Shown here one piece after another: positions 10,169 through 23,582 of a stretch of 64,000 bases of DNA (positions are counted from its first letter, which is position 1; each line of letters starts with the position of its first letter). The notes beneath the pieces were generated by a model. That model saw only the letters and a program-made list of their open reading frames with translations. It did not search any database and was not told the DNA's origin. The position numbers and the translations under genes were made by a program. This DNA is from Vespula vulgaris (taxonomy: Eukaryota; Arthropoda; Insecta; Hymenoptera; Vespidae), in assembly GCF_905475345.1 (NCBI RefSeq), contig NC_066590.1, positions 62,001-126,000 of the forward strand, in the 5' to 3' direction.

Positions 10169-13100
10169 CCAGGGTTTCCCAGTTTTCCCTCGTTTCCTCA
10201 CTTTGATCAATTCCCTCGTTACCGTATCCTCGACGGTAACTCGATCGTTATTACTCGCGCGACCATCAAAGGCGTCACGCTTTCAGGATATCCAAGTGAT
10301 CGTCGGTTGGCTCCTTTCGAGCGACCGGAGATCCACGAGTAGTCCCCCCAGAAATTACAGCATGCATTATTTACAGGAGGCAAAGTGCTATCTCTCACAT
10401 CGTTCCTTCGACGTTTGCGCATCTCTCTCTTTCATCATTTCGGTGTCCTATTTTCATCCCTTTCGTATACGTATAGACAAACTCCAGGGATGGGTCCATA
10501 CCTCGAGCAGGCAAATATAGTCGAAGAGGAATCAAAGAGGAAAAGACACGGTGCACGGGGCGAGGAGCACCGTAACGTAATGTAATGTGATTTATGTTTG
10601 ATTCCCGAGAAGCAAGGAGAGAGAACTCGGCGAAGAACTTTTTAAGGAATTGACTTCCTTCGACGCAAAAGTCGAACGGTCGAATCGAGTTTCGTCGTAG
10701 GGAGGACACGTCGGCTGGATGACTGGGCAATCAAAAATAAGGACTGCGGAACGGGACGGCGAGTTTAATAGATTTCGACGTTACGTTTTACGAACTTTTC
10801 CGTAACGCAGGAAGGGGAGAGACGTAATGCAGGTCGAGCCAAAAGGGAAAAAACAACAACGGGAAAGGCTGCGTCTTACCGTATTTACCCTTTTCCCCTT
10901 TCTTTTTTTTTTTTTTATTCTTTCTCTTCCTTCTTCTTTTTTTTCTCTTTTTGGTATACCATCAACCCGCTTGCTCGTTAAAACGGACTCTCCGGTATCG
11001 ATCGTGTCACCTTGAACGCAGTCGCCATTACTCCACGATTAATTGCATGCCCTCTTTTTATCGCGAAGCTATGCCACAGACCGATTCCAGTCGGGAAATT
11101 TGAAATCGATCGTTGTCCAAAGACGGAACGTTCCTTTTTTTTGCTCGACGATAAGTTCGGCAGCGAAGCAGCTTCCCGTTATTTCTACAATAACGTCGAA
11201 CGCGTGCAAGGAGGATCCGGAGTATGATTTAATTAGATCTCGTACTCGGTGGCTTGTCTACTCGCGAACGAGCTAGCTTTCCTATCCGACTTTATATTTT
11301 CAAAGGTAACGGTGTGCTCGCCGAATCGAGGGTGGTTGTGCAAAGTCTGAATTTGAATCGGGTCGATTCCGTGGTTTCAATTTGTCAGAGCCCAGCGCTC
11401 ATATTTGAGTTGGGAAACTAATTACCGACGTAAAATGAGCGTACTCGCGCGCGCGCGCGTCCTCGTTGACTCGTGTACGCCCTCACGAATATTCCGCGTG
11501 ATAAGTTTGATTAATGAAAGCAATAACTGTCAAACGTAATGCACAATAGAGCGATACCGGTTCGAGCGTTTGCGGATAGGCGTCTTGGTAAAACAGAGGC
11601 CACGACTCGACGCGCTGTCGCTTCCATCCTTTCCCTCTCGTCCTTTCCTGCGAGATCCTTCGAGATCCCTCGGGACCCGTCGAGATCGGTCGTTGGCCGG
11701 TCGAACGTCGACACGTTGTGCTTTTAGTTTTCGGCGCCGAGACCGAAATCGATTGAGAGCGCGAGCAAAGCGCCGACAAAGCGTGGCCTCCGGGTTATAG
11801 AGGTTCAGGGGGTTATAAACATATAAATATATACATGTCAGTAAAAAGTTGATGAGTTTATTATCACCTTTGGATACAAAGGAAATAGGCTGCCGCAGAT
11901 CAGTTCCTCGTGGTGTTCTCTATCGCGCGTACGATCGTTTTCTTTCGTTCGAACGTGAGAAAGACAACGAAAAGAGAAGAACGAAAAAAGAAGAAAAAAA
12001 AATCACAAAAACAAAAAAGTAAAAGCAGCTCCTGAAAGCGCGACAGAGGCGTATCTTATAACAACCTTTTCTACTCGTTGCTTTCCTCTTCTATGGATTA
12101 ACAATATCTTAGACACGTATCCGATTATAATATATAAACATCGAGCGACGAGATGAGTCGTATCGATCGGGCGTATCGTTCGATAGCCGAGTGAATATCA
12201 ACACAGGTAGACGTAGAGAAACGCAGTAGTAGCCTAGGTAAACGCGTCTCGTTTGCATTCCTAACGTGATCTAACTCGAATCCCGACGCGTTATTTTCCG
12301 TCAAATGTTTCCTCCTCCCTTTTCTTTCTTTTTCTTCGTATTTATATATAGTACTAGTTCTAGTCGTCGAAACGCAGAGAGATCGCTAATATTCAGTAAC
12401 GTAGAATGTAAAGCGGCCTGTGCGGCGTACGCTCAGTGAACCCACCTCTGCAGTGACCAAAGGCCTGGGTCACCACGTCCGCCTGGTGACGACACGCGTA
12501 GAGACGTAGTTCGCACTCGCTGTCGTAGGTCTGTCCGTCGCTACCGCAAACCGGTACCAACGGTATGTCCGTTGGACAGGAGGACGGACAGACGCAGTGT
12601 GGACCGCCTATTTCGGAGCAATGTCCTCCGGAATAGCACTCCAGTTCCTTGCAAGAGGTTGGAATCGGCGGTATCGTATCGGCTGGGAACACACCAAAGA
12701 GGAACGTTAAGTCTTCTCGAGGGGCCATGGTATCTCTCAACGTTTACGCGCCGCTTACGTCGGTCGAATCGAATAGGGATTCTGGGTAGGTCAGGCGCGT
12801 GCAAGCGGTAAAGATAGGTGGATAGGTTTTGGCCGAAGACGAGAACGTATTTTCTTTCTACTTATCGGCAAGAATACCTTTTCTATGCGATATACCTGAA
12901 TAACAGCCGGTAGGCGTGAGTATTTTATTGTGATCGGTGCAGATCGTACACTTTTGCCCTTGAATGTCGGGCTTACAGACGCAACGTCCGGTCATTTGCT
13001 CGCAATCCTCCCGGACGGAACCAAAGAGCGAACAACCGCAGGCTGTAGAGGAATACAAAGGGAGAAAAAAGGCATATATGTACATGCATATATATATGTG

Positions 13101-14231
13101 TGTGTGTGTGTGTGTTGCGTGTTTGGCGACCGCGATAACTCATATCAAATGTAAGAGTTTAAACGCGCCCGAGGAATAATCGTCCGTCTTACGTATACAT
13201 CCTTGATGTCCCTCGCTGATCTTTGGCAATCCCCAGTAACCTGGCATGCATCTGTCGCACTTGAGACCACCCACTCCTGGTCGACATTCGCACTGTCCGG
13301 TTTCCGGATTGCAGGTGTCGGATACGCTACCCAGTCTGTTACAATTGCACGAACTGGGACAACCAGCGCCATCCGGTCCAAGCGCTGCGGTTTTACCGTC
13401 CGGACAGCAGCCGTGCCAGGAATCCGAACACTTGACCACTTGAATTCCTTGGACTAACGCGAAAATGGCCAGTTTATTGTTTTCTTCGTTTCGTTGTATT
13501 AGCTCGCGCGAGAGCGCCGATTAACCGGTTACGTTGAATTTTACCTTTCTTGCAACAGCGAGCGAATCGTGGAGTTTGATGGCAATAGCTATTGCTCGGA
13601 CAATCTCTGCGATCGGGTCCGCTTCCGCAGTCGTACTCCTTGCCATCGGCGTCTATCAACGGCGGATCTCCGTTGCAAGGTTTTACCTCCATGCCTGAAC
13701 GCGCGATAAAAATCAAATTGAATTTGAAAGAAGGTCGTTTCTTTCGTCCGTGAAAACTACTGTGAAACGACTACAAAGTATATTTGTATATATACAAAGT
13801 TAGCGTATATTAGTATCGTCAAAGGATGAGGAAGAAGAATAATATAGCTCGAAGCATTGTTAATGTGCAACTAAGATGGCCAACCTTGACAAAGATCAAG
13901 GGGCCTCAGTCGTAACTCCTGTTGTCGCTGACAGGCCTCCATCTTCATCGCGCAGAGAGACGAATATGTCCTAAGATCGCTGCCGCAAACCGGACGCATA
14001 TTTTCCGGCGATATCGAGGCACAATCGAAGCGGCAGCTACATCTTGGAAATTTATCCGGTCCGAGTTCGCACGTGGCCTCGAAATCGCAATGAATGTCCT
14101 TGCAAGCCTCTCGTTCTTGAGTGCTGGTAACGTCGGCGACCGTGGTGGCCACGCGTGTCAGAGCCGGGGTCGACATCGTCGCTGTTTCGAGCGGTTAAAG
14201 GGACAAGTGGAGAGACGGACGGACACGGGGG

Positions 14232-14271
<40 letters not shown>

Positions 14272-17200
14272 GGAGGGGAAGAGAGAGGGAGAGAGAGCGA
14301 GATTAGATAAGCGGTTAGATTAATAAGAATCGGAGGATTAGCATCGTTCCGAATGAACATTAATTGATAGAAGCTTTTTATCGAAGCGTTCGCGTAATAA
14401 TGATCTCTCACGATGATGCGAGTATTAAAATTCAGATCTCGTTTGTAATTTCAACGCGTCGAAGGGTACGTCTTTTAAAAGTTACGATTTTGCAAATTGC
14501 ATTAAACGTTGCAAGTGCATTTAACGCGCATCTAGGACCTAGTTATCGTATTCATCGAAATACGTAGATATCGAAGAAATTGAAGTTACGCCGAACCGCG
14601 AATAACGTCGATCCGGTACGTTCGTTCGCACGTACGGTGAAGTGCGGGAAGAGTTCGCTTGACCGATCTTATCGCGAAACGATCGAAGCGCGTTGGTTCT
14701 TTTAAACGTAGAAAATATAATATTTTTCGTACAACGATATTGGAAAGGAGAGAAACACGTCACAGAGCGATCGATCGCGCGTTCGATATGCCCGTTTCAA
14801 TGGATCCTTCAATGTCCTTTTGTCCAATTGAAATCGCAAAACGTCTAGTTCGCGATCGCGATTGTCGAGCGTTATCCATTGTTTCGACGAAGGGTAAGTT
14901 ATTTTTTCTGCTCCCTTTTTTCCCCTCTCTTCGGCACATTGTTCGTATCTTCGATCGGCGAACGAGTTTTATAGAGAGGAGTTTTCGGAGAAGGGAATTT
15001 TTCAACTTACTCAGCGCTGCCACAGCGAATCTTTCACCGCAGTCGCCGTAGAAAATCACGTGCAGGGCCGGCAATTTCGGGTCCCTCCCACAAGCTGCCT
15101 TTTGTAATTCACACTCGGATTGGTAAGTCTTGGCGTCGCTACCGCATACAGGCTCTCCGTTACTTTCCGGACAGATCTCCGGGCATACGCAGACCCCTGC
15201 CATACAGCGGCCTCCGTTTTCGCATTCCACCCTCGCGCAAAGTTCTGCAAACCGTTTGAATCTTCCGCTATTCACTTTTTCGCGGATAAACTCGACTAAG
15301 CGTGCAATCACGTTCGCGCGATGAACAGAATCCGGCGTTAATCTCGTTCGATAATTTATATGCCTGCTTGCGAATTAGAGGTAACAAAAATGACTAACCA
15401 CAATCGCCCATATAATGGATGACGATTTCAGTCTGAGTCGTGCAGGAAACCTTCTTCAAGGCGCACTCGTTCTCGTAGGTCACACCGTCGGATCCGCAAA
15501 CTTTGTCCGTCGGCTCTTTCCCCTGCGAATTGCGTTACATTGTGGCGATAATAAATGTCGTTACGCGAAGAGATAAGCAATGGCCGGTTATTAAAAGAGT
15601 ACGGAAGGGGAAGGGAAGAAAAAGAGAAAAAAGAATAGAAAAGAAAGAACATTATACCGTCCTATTCTCCGACGACGACGCCTCTTCCTCGTAAGATTCG
15701 TAAAGTAAGAAGACGAGAAATCCCTTCTACGATATTCCTACTCGGTAGAAACTTTTTTTTATTTTCACATTTATTTTCCGGACGTAACGTACGTAATAAA
15801 AATGTACATCGGTTTAATCGATTGGATCGCTCTCCTTTTACTCGCGCAAGTAAATACGCCTATAAGTAAATATCGCTATACACCGATACGATATTCGAAA
15901 TAATCGATGCTTCCCAATGATTTATCCAAATTCGTTGGGCGTATTCGTTAAACGATATTTATGGAATTTTCCCCAAAATATCTCTAATGTTTTATAACGA
16001 TACAATGCATTCCCTTTTATATTTCGAAGAAATGGCACACGGACTCTCCCTCGATCCTCGATTTTGAACGTTGGTATAACGTTATTGTAGATACATAAAT
16101 GCATGCTACACATATAAACGGATATACTATAAATAATAGAAAATATTATTAAAAATTGATTTATTCTTCGTAGGAGATTCAAACCGCGCGTGAGGAGAGT
16201 CGAAAGATCATGAAACGCGCGAAAGTAAATAATTCATGCTTGTCTCTTCAACTATAGATTTTTCTTTCGTAACGTCGTCGCGTCATAAGGGAATTCTAAA
16301 CTCTTTCCCTTCCTTTAACCGTCTCTTCCTTCCTTCCTTTCTAGCGCACTTTCTTGGAGAATAAAAGGACAAGTTTCCCTTTCTCTAGCTTTCCCTTCGA
16401 CGAAGCACACGCGCTATTCCGCTACTCCTCTTAACCCTCCGAACGGATGGTCCTGCGACCACACCCGAAAAATTCAGAATCGCTCGAGGCATCGTCAGCA
16501 AGACGTTTCACGAATCCGGAAGTTACAATCACTTTGTACTCGTGTATCTGGATGGAAAGATCGTAGGTTTTTCTTCGAAGAGAATCAACGGCTAGAATCC
16601 ACGATAGATCGAACGTATCCGAATGTGTCGAATGGAACGTTAACGAAGAGAAAGAAGTCAAGCCCCCGAACAACGAAATTGTTAACGTAAGCGAAAACCT
16701 TGGAAGCACACGCCTTCTTTTTCTTTCTTTTTTTTATCGGACGATCCGAAAGAAACACTCGACGATGTACGATTATGTAAATACGATCCACGTGAATCGT
16801 ATTTTATCCTCTCTACGCTACCATTTTAATCTCTCTGTACGTCTAGGGGGTCCTTGAGACAAATAGCGGCCGTATAAGAAACGATTATTAATATAATCTT
16901 CGTAACGATAATTCCTTGTTCCGTTATTCGAAAAGAACGATGGCATTGCATACGTTAGTGGATAATCGAGCGGGCATACGAGTATCAGCGATTATTCGAT
17001 TGATAAAAGAAACCCACTCGCGTTCGCAGCTGCGAGTGAAATCTATCGACCGACGATCGTTCGTTCTCGCGAAAAGTACTTCTACGGCCTAACGATTCTC
17101 CCGTCACGATATAACGAAATGCTTTTGTTGTTAGATGAACTAAAAAACGAGAGAAGCCAGCAATCGAATGTTCCGATCTCGCTGGTTATCGAAGGCCATC

Positions 17201-19153
17201 CGACATGCGTTAAGTCTCGCTCTCGTTAACGCAACAAGAGTAAAATATTCATCCCACGATGAATGCCCTATCGAGCATACACGATATGCATATACATATG
17301 TATCTATGTATTTGCGTGCACGATATGAATTCCATTTGTAACACGTGTTCGCCTACGGTTCAACCGTGATTTTCCCAAATTTTTTTGTCAGCGAACGATA
17401 AGAGACAAATCGGTTCATTTTTCCATTAATAACGTTCACTTACGAGTGCTCGGATAACTACATGACCTACGAACATCGACGATCGGTTCGATCACTCGTT
17501 TTTCTCTCTTTTTTTCTTTTTCGTCTTACTCCATGGTACCCGTATATGGATGCATTTGAATAAATGGAAAATCAAAGAAATTCCTACTACGATTTCTAAA
17601 GTTTTTCTTCGACTTCGTTACGTGCCTACTTACCGAATTTTCGCATTTCGTCGGGCAAACGCATTTTGCCTCCCCGGCGCTGTCGCTCTCGCATTCTGCG
17701 TAATGTTCGCACTTCTTATTTTCGCAACCGTCTGCAAACAGGAAATTGGTGTTACTTTATAAACGTAATGGTGTTACGAATCTAACGTACGAATTAACGA
17801 CGAATTAACGTCGCGAGAGGATAGTCGACGTGCGTATTTTTCAACATCTTGTCCCGAGATAGTTTATCCTATCTCCGAGTGTCCCTCGAAACTTGACCTC
17901 TTCTTACGGACATTTTACGAACACACTGCGGATCGATCGTTCCGGATGATATAAAAGTGACGACTCTCATCGTTTTGAAATGCCGTCGCGTAACGCCCAC
18001 GACTAGTAGAATTTTATTTTCTTCTACGAAGAGGTTGTCTCGTGGATGTAATATTAATATCGTTTACGCGAGCTAGTGCTCTCGTTCTTAATTAAAAGCG
18101 TAGAGTCTTGCATATTAATGACTTCTTTCGGAAGAGGCATGAGCGATCGAAGCTGCATTCATTAGCGAAAGGAATTCGATACTCGGACCGAATTTCAGCC
18201 ACGTATCGAAACTATGCCGGCACGTTTTTGTCTTTGACCGCGTACGCGCGAATAGATATTAATAGGTAGTAGGTACATTAAAAGAGCCGTCGGGTTCTCA
18301 CGGTGAGACTCATTGAATCGTGCCCGTTCGCTTCGATTTTCGTCGAAGATCGATTACGACTGAAATATCTTCTATCGTCACGATCTTCATTTTTCGTAAT
18401 TGCATTCTTTTTTCTTTCTCTCTCTTTCTCTCCTCTTCTCTATCTCTACAAAGTAATCGTTCGAAACGGCCCTTCGGATTTTGCGTACGCCGAACAATTT
18501 GTCAAATTAGACGAATAGACGTCGTTATACGTTTATTATACGCTTAAATCGCAGTATCGTATCTAGAAGTAGTATAAAGACGTAATATACAAGTCCTCGA
18601 CCAAGGGAAAACCGCGGTGTGTTCGCAAATTTCGTATCGATCGGTCTTGCTCGACAAAGCGTCGACTCGTTCGTGAGAATCGAATTCTCATTTAAATGGA
18701 AATATATTCGTATAATGTTTTCATGCATTAAGCGAGCAGGAAAAGCAAAATTCGATATTAACGCACGAAATTATTTGTATATTTCACATATAGAGTGTAA
18801 TATCTTAGACGACGATGGGGATAGGTCAGCGAGACACGTAGATATATTTGGGTATATGTTAAGAGATTCGTAGAAGCGCGTAGGAGAAGAAGTAGGACTG
18901 GTAGTAGGAGGAAAAGTAGGAGGAAAAGGAAGAGGAAGAGGAAGTGGAAGAGGAAGAGGAGGGCATCGACAGATGCATTTGCGAATGTGTGAATTTGCGT
19001 TGGAAATGAACAGAGCCAGGTGTCACGCGGAACCCAGCCTCGGGGCGAACCCTCGAGTTGTACGTTTGTTTCGTGCACAGCCGGGTCATTCGCGAGTAAT
19101 TTCCATAAAGAGGGCGAGCGAGCGAGAGACAGAGAGACAGACAGACGGACAGA

Positions 19154-19184
<31 letters not shown>

Positions 19185-19524
19185 AAGAAGAATGTAGAAT
19201 GTAGAATGGGGAAGATTAAAGCGGGACTATATCGTAGTTTCGCGCTTTCAGAAATCCTTGTCATCTTGTTATGACGGACGATAAATTTCGTATCGCCTCC
19301 AGGAGGTGCATCTCTGTTCTCTGTTCCCCCTCCTCCCTCTCTGTGTCACACAGAATCTTTGTGCCTTTTCTCTTCTCTCTTTCTACTGCCTTTTCATCGC
19401 AAATATCTCGTCATCGATGACAAAACTTGTCTTTTGGTTTAATAATTTTCATGTTTCAGCTCTCGTGACAAATTCTCGATATTAGTGAAAAATCTTTTCT
19501 TTCCTAATCGAACGCGAAAGGCAG

Positions 19525-19555
<31 letters not shown>

Positions 19556-22500
19556 CAAGGAAGCCAGAGAAAGCGTCATCGAGGAATTCGCATCCTTGCT
19601 TTCGCTCGGCTATTCCGTTCCTCTTCGTCCCACATCGACAATACGAAGTAGAAAGGAGCGAGCTGCTGTCGGGCTGCTGCTTAGTTGCGGTTCGCCCGAG
19701 ACGAGGATTAATAAGAATGAAATTGCAGGATACACGAACAATGAAATTGTCCGAAAGGAAGAAAGAAGCCGTTGTTATTAAACGCACCGGAGAAAATAAT
19801 CTAAAAAGTATTAATACCCGAACGTTCGTGGGAACGTGCATGCATTCGCGAGTATGTATGTCGGAATTTTTTTGATAAAATTTTTACCGAGAGCAGATGA
19901 GAAGAAAGAGAACGTGCGGCCACGATCTTAAAAAAAAAAAAAAAATACGAAAAAACAGAAGGAGAAAAATAAAGATTTCAACATCGAACAAATTTAGTAG
20001 CGTTCTCGCAAAGCGGATCACGGCAGATGGGAAAGCGTGTGCGTCGATGAAATCTCATGTAAATGATTCTTCGATAAATTCGATTTAGCTTTTCCAGCTC
20101 CAGGAGCCGTTCGTCGCCGGGTATAGAATCGTGGCCTGGCTCTGCAAAAGTAATTTTTACTCGCGACCGAGCTAATTACGCGCGACGACTCAAAGATATA
20201 CTTTTCATCGTCTAGTCGAGATCTCGTCGAGTCTTTGGTTACTCACTACACAAGCCCTGATAAAGAACTCGAATCTCTCGGCGATGTTGGCACGCCTCTA
20301 ATCTCAGCTTGCACTCGTTTCCGTAGCTGATGCCGTCGTCCCCGCAAACTGGCTGAAACTCCGCCGGACAGGTAGGACACTCGCAAATGGCGGTTCCGCC
20401 GTTTTCCGCACAAATTGCACCCCATTGGCAGACCTGTGAAAACAAATTTCGTCTCTCTTTTCTTCTTCCATGTTTCTTTTATTTTTCTTACTAGCATAGC
20501 GAGATTGGTCGCATTAAATGGAACTCTATCCTGGGAAATTTGGTTCGCGTCAAAAAAGGACGCGGATCTCTCTCGATAGTCCCGTCCGAAGGACGCGAAC
20601 GCGAACGCCTCTTCTCTCGATTCCAGACACGAGACGGTAGGGGCGCACCCTCGCCTCCTTCGCTCGCCTAAAGCTGATAATTTATCGCTGACGATATTTT
20701 ATCGCGACGCATAATTTACTACGCTCGGCTGCCTTAATTCTCAGGATTTAATGTACTTTGCTCCATTAGATAACTGCACTGCACTGTCCTTTTTCTCCGA
20801 TGTGGAATTCCGCGCGGAAGGTCGTAGAAATATTATGAGATTAGCAACGCGACGCGGCGCGACGAAGCGACGGTACTGTACCGGTACTCGATAACTTCTC
20901 GTTATACCCGAGGATTCGACTCGACTGGAAGCGAATTTTTACCCGCTATCTTCCATCGCTTATACCCTACAACCTGCCCTCTAACTTTCAGCCTCGGCTT
21001 TCCTTCGTTATCAATTATCGCGTGGAAAACGAAGACACGATTTCGAGGGATCGCTACAGTTTTTCCTTTTCTCTCTTTCGTTCGAGCTTCGTATCGAGCT
21101 TCGTATCGAGCTCCGTATCGAGCTTACCGTTCGACACTCGAAGAGTTTGTCGTCCTGCGAAATATGCGCGAATATGAGACAACAGGTTTCCGTTTCTTAT
21201 GCAAGTTTAAACGATATGCCGCGCTTAGTAATAATCTCTTTGTCGTTAAAGAAATAAGAAGATCCAACGACGAATTAAACGGACGGCGAGGGCATCGGAA
21301 CGGTCGGGAAAAGGATTCGAATCGACGGTGACTCGATACTATTATTGTCTACTCCTAAAAATTCATCGACCCCATTTTTTTTCTTTTCTCTCTCGCGGAG
21401 GGACGAGGGAGCTCGCGATGTCATCCGACCTGGTTGTCATCCAATTAGCGACAATCGCTTCTCGAGGAGACTCTCGTGGAAACGGTACGCGCTGAGACCG
21501 TAGCATTTTAAAATCTTATCAAAGAAATCAACGCGAATAGGGAAAGCAGAAAATGCGAATACAAACGAGCTGTCGTAATGAAAGAATTATTTCAATCACG
21601 ATATTTTAGTCGTCTTTTCGTCAAATTACTCGACTCATTCTTTCGACGTCGAACGAATCAAAGAGCGAGTAATAAGCAAGATTTGTTTTTTCATCCAAAG
21701 TCGCGATAACGTCATCGCGCTTCGATGCGGAAAAATTGAAAAGAAAGCCTAGTAGAAAGGCGTCAGGAATATCGTCGTGGGAATATCAACGTAAAGAGAA
21801 AGAGCTACCGAGACCATTAATCGTAAAAGCGATGCACGCGTTCATGCGAGCGGAAATCGCGAAATACCTTCCTACCTATCTCCTCTCGTCGTCCTCGAGA
21901 GATTCTCGGTCGCAATTTGTCGGGTACTCGGTAGCGTTGGTGAGCAAGATACAGATATAGAGATAGATGGATAGATAGCGAGGGAGCGAGAGAGGGAGAG
22001 AGAGGAACTAGGAGAGATCAACTGACCTTTTCGGAGCAGGGTCCTCTCGAGCCGCAGGTACCCGTGTAAGCGACCTCGATATTGCTCTTCGTTAGACAGG
22101 CCCGTCTCTTGAGCTCGCAAAGGGACGTGTAGGTGGTGCCACCGCGCGCACAAACTGGTCTCATGACTGGCTCGCATTCCGGACCGCATTCGCAGCTCGC
22201 AATGCCATATCGGTTGATGGCACATTGTTCGTACGAACCGCATTTCGCCTCGTCGCAGGGATTGATACCTGAGAAATTGTGCGGAAAATGTGACTTTATA
22301 TCATACGTTTCGCTGCATCGTTCGAATAGCATTTCCGATTTGGTTATTAATTTCGACACATAATTACCAAATTATCTTGTCAATGATCCACGCATGATTT
22401 ATTTATTTTTTTAATTTTTGTGAATACGACTCGAGAATAAAATTGTATCAATTTTATCGCGTGTTTCGACAAATACAAATACGAGGTATATCAAGAGACT

Positions 22501-23223
22501 TAGATACCGAAGAGGAAGGGAGAGAGAGAACCATAAAGCGATTTGCAAAAGCAAAATGACGTACTTTACACACACGTCGGCGATTTATCGACGCATAAAA
22601 TTGCGCGAAATGCGATTGGTAAGAGCCACGTCTCAACGCATTTCCCGATGCTTAAGAGCGTTTGTCGATCAAAGTAGCACGATGCTCTCAAAAATACAAA
22701 ATGATTGTTTGAATTAAATCTTTGATATTCGCGTTGACTTACGTTTCTTTGCTTAAGAGGAAACTAATCCAAACTATTCCAAACGTAGGTATACCGCTAA
22801 ACTCTCATTGTTTACGAGAACGACCAGGCTCTTACATTGTTGGTTGAATGATATTTGTGCGATAGATAGCGCGTTTCTAGGAAAGCCTGGGCTTTGAAGA
22901 TAGAGAGTATTTAACTCGTTCAGAGTTTCGTCTTACCTGAACTGCAGGCACCATTATAGATCTTTCGAAGTGGAAGTCTCGATCTGCAAGCTTCTTGTCG
23001 GAGGCTGCACTCGTTCGAGTAAGTCTTACCGTCGCTTCCGCATACGGGCGAAAATTCGAGTCCGCACTGTTCTCCGCAACGGCAAGCGGGTTGCCTGGAG
23101 CCATCCAACTGACAGATTTCTGGTTCCATGCATTCGACGCTACCACAGGGATCTGTAATGTCGAATAAGAGCCATCAAGCATTTTTCAAATAATTATTGT
23201 GATAACATCGAATGAAATTTTAC

Positions 23224-23276
<53 letters not shown>

Positions 23277-23546
23277 ACGTCAATAACGTTTCATTAAAAA
23301 AGAAACTGGAGCAATCTGTTGGTCCATTATGCTCCATCGCTTAGCAAAAAGATGACAGAAAAAAACAAGTAGGTGAGAAAAATGGCGATAAAGATGGAAC
23401 CGAAGGCGTTACCGTGGAAGAAGTCACGCTTTACCACGAGATTAATCTTCAGCCTCGAGCAAGCTGGAAGAAAGCTAGAATTTAGTTTCCTCCTCCGACC
23501 TCGAGCATTCGTGTGCTTCTCTTCTATACGACTGACGGGGCAGCTT

Positions 23547-23582
<36 letters not shown>

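Larger units (their letters stand above)
8164..12445 (-). other. Intron 13 of the agrin-like gene (4.3 kb)
   Basis: Lies between the last Kazal exon and the linker exon. No SEA domain or other cysteine-rich frame is recognisable on the minus strand. It holds the hairpin at 8361-8400, CT/GA tracts (9587-9606, 10138-10165) and a CG run (11446-11458). Confidence 0.7.

Noticed and set aside
10395..10730. Possible SEA-domain exon in intron 13
   Set aside because: The frame has no recognisable SEA pattern, and exons 13 and 14 already join in phase without it.
16431..16709. 92-codon frame in intron 6 that looks protein-like
   Set aside because: No cysteine pattern or module of the agrin family. 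Exons 6 and 7 join exactly as two halves of one follistatin unit without it.
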